A DNA stretch of 64,000 bases from Trichostrongylus colubriformis (Eukaryota; Nematoda; Chromadorea; Rhabditida; Trichostrongylidae): NCBI GenBank assembly GCA_963978905.1, contig OZ022259.1, positions 22,728,068 to 22,792,067 of the forward strand. Reading direction: 5' to 3'. The stretch's first letter is position 1. Each line of letters opens with the position of its first letter. The notes below the pieces were generated by a model. The model was not told the origin of the DNA, did no database searches, and was given only the letters and a program-made list of their open reading frames with translations. This document shows positions 63,520 to 64,000 of this stretch, one piece after another. The position numbers and the translations under genes were made by a program.

Positions 63520-64000
63520 CCGATGATGTTCTGTATATGTGGGAAATATTACAAGCAGATCAGGGGGCTAGCGATGAGCCTAAGGTTAGCCCCTGCTCTA
63601 GCCATAGCCTATATGTCCAAGATAGAAAAGCCTCTATTGGACCGTGGACCCATCCTGTATTGCTGTTATATCGATGATTGCTTCGTCGTCTGCTCGACCC
63701 AGAAGGGAATGGACACGTGTTTTAACCTGCTTAACAACCAGACCGAAAACATCCAGTTCACACGAGAAGCCCAAGGACACCTGGCTTCCTTTCCTAAACG
63801 TACAAGTGCAACTCGAACGTGGGTGGTATTGAACAAAATGGTATAGGAAACCTAGCAGCAAAAATATCTTGGTCCATTTCCGGTCGGCACACCCTCTGAA
63901 CACCAAGCGGGCTATCATAATGAACATGTTCAACACGGCCAAAAGGATGTCATCGGGCACTCCGGGGAAAGCAGATTCTTTGGAGCTAGCCCGTAAGATA
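63520..64000 (+). pseudogene. Inverted partial PLE copy running off the window
   Basis: The plus strand reads CGKYYKQIRGLAM, SKIEKPLLDRGPILY and YIDDCFVVCS, nearly the same as PLE2 in the opposite direction, then NLLNNQTENIQFTRE and a frameshift before GHLASF. It continues at least to 64,000. It meets PLE2 head to head in mid-gene, so both are truncated at 63,520. Confidence 0.85.

Noticed and set aside
1..64000. CRISPR array, bacterial operon or phage content
   Set aside because: No regularly spaced short repeats, no Shine-Dalgarno-led gene series; all recognisable genes are eukaryotic or eukaryotic transposons.

Overview
The window looks like a repeat-rich stretch of a nematode nuclear genome, probably a clade V (strongylid or hookworm-like) worm. 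The evidence is spliced exons of a nematode-type seven-transmembrane chemoreceptor with short introns and TTTCAG acceptors, together with RTE-type LINEs, Penelope-like elements (PLEs), a Ty3/gypsy element, mariner remains, an intact piggyBac and many short inverted-repeat elements. There are no operons, bacterial ribosome sites, CRISPR arrays or recognisable tRNA/rRNA genes. The species assignment is inference.

Layout. 1-14 kb: one chemoreceptor gene on the minus strand (six exons, 13,870 down to 711, about 335 codons) whose introns have filled with mobile DNA: palindromic MITEs, a 507-bp Tc1-like MITE, a PLE-derived foldback, a complete piggyBac with TTAA duplications, and a decayed RTE. 14-22 kb: a dead mariner split by a 91-bp palindrome, two TIR elements of about 1 kb, a dead RTE split by a MITE, and a satellite-like array. 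22-28 kb: GC-rich hairpins, a 1.56-kb unclassified TIR element and featureless DNA. 28-33.5 kb: a minus-strand Ty3/gypsy element with an intact protease-RT-RNase H-integrase frame, preceded by a second, diverged protease-RT segment (a chimera). 35-41 kb: a degenerate LINE followed by a PLE with inverted terminal repeats. 42-52 kb: a long foldback, a partial second copy of the chemoreceptor locus (44.2-46.9 kb) and more inverted-repeat elements. 52.8-64 kb: a PLE interrupted by a young LTR retroelement, then an inverted partial PLE copy at the right edge.

The most remarkable item is the LTR element at 53,513-62,441. Its two 254-bp LTRs are identical by eye. It has a PBS-like site, a 1,780-codon frame (gag, zinc knuckle, a glycoprotein-like membrane segment, protease, RT) and a polypurine tract. 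The usual RNase H and integrase are missing. In their place, starting exactly at the first RNase H motif and in another frame, is a complete intronless 701-residue UPF1-like superfamily 1 helicase. It reads as a recent capture of a host-type helicase cDNA by an LTR retroelement, mobilised in trans. The membrane-protein module between gag and protease is a second oddity.

Most remaining DNA is relics. Where nothing could be recognised, this is stated.
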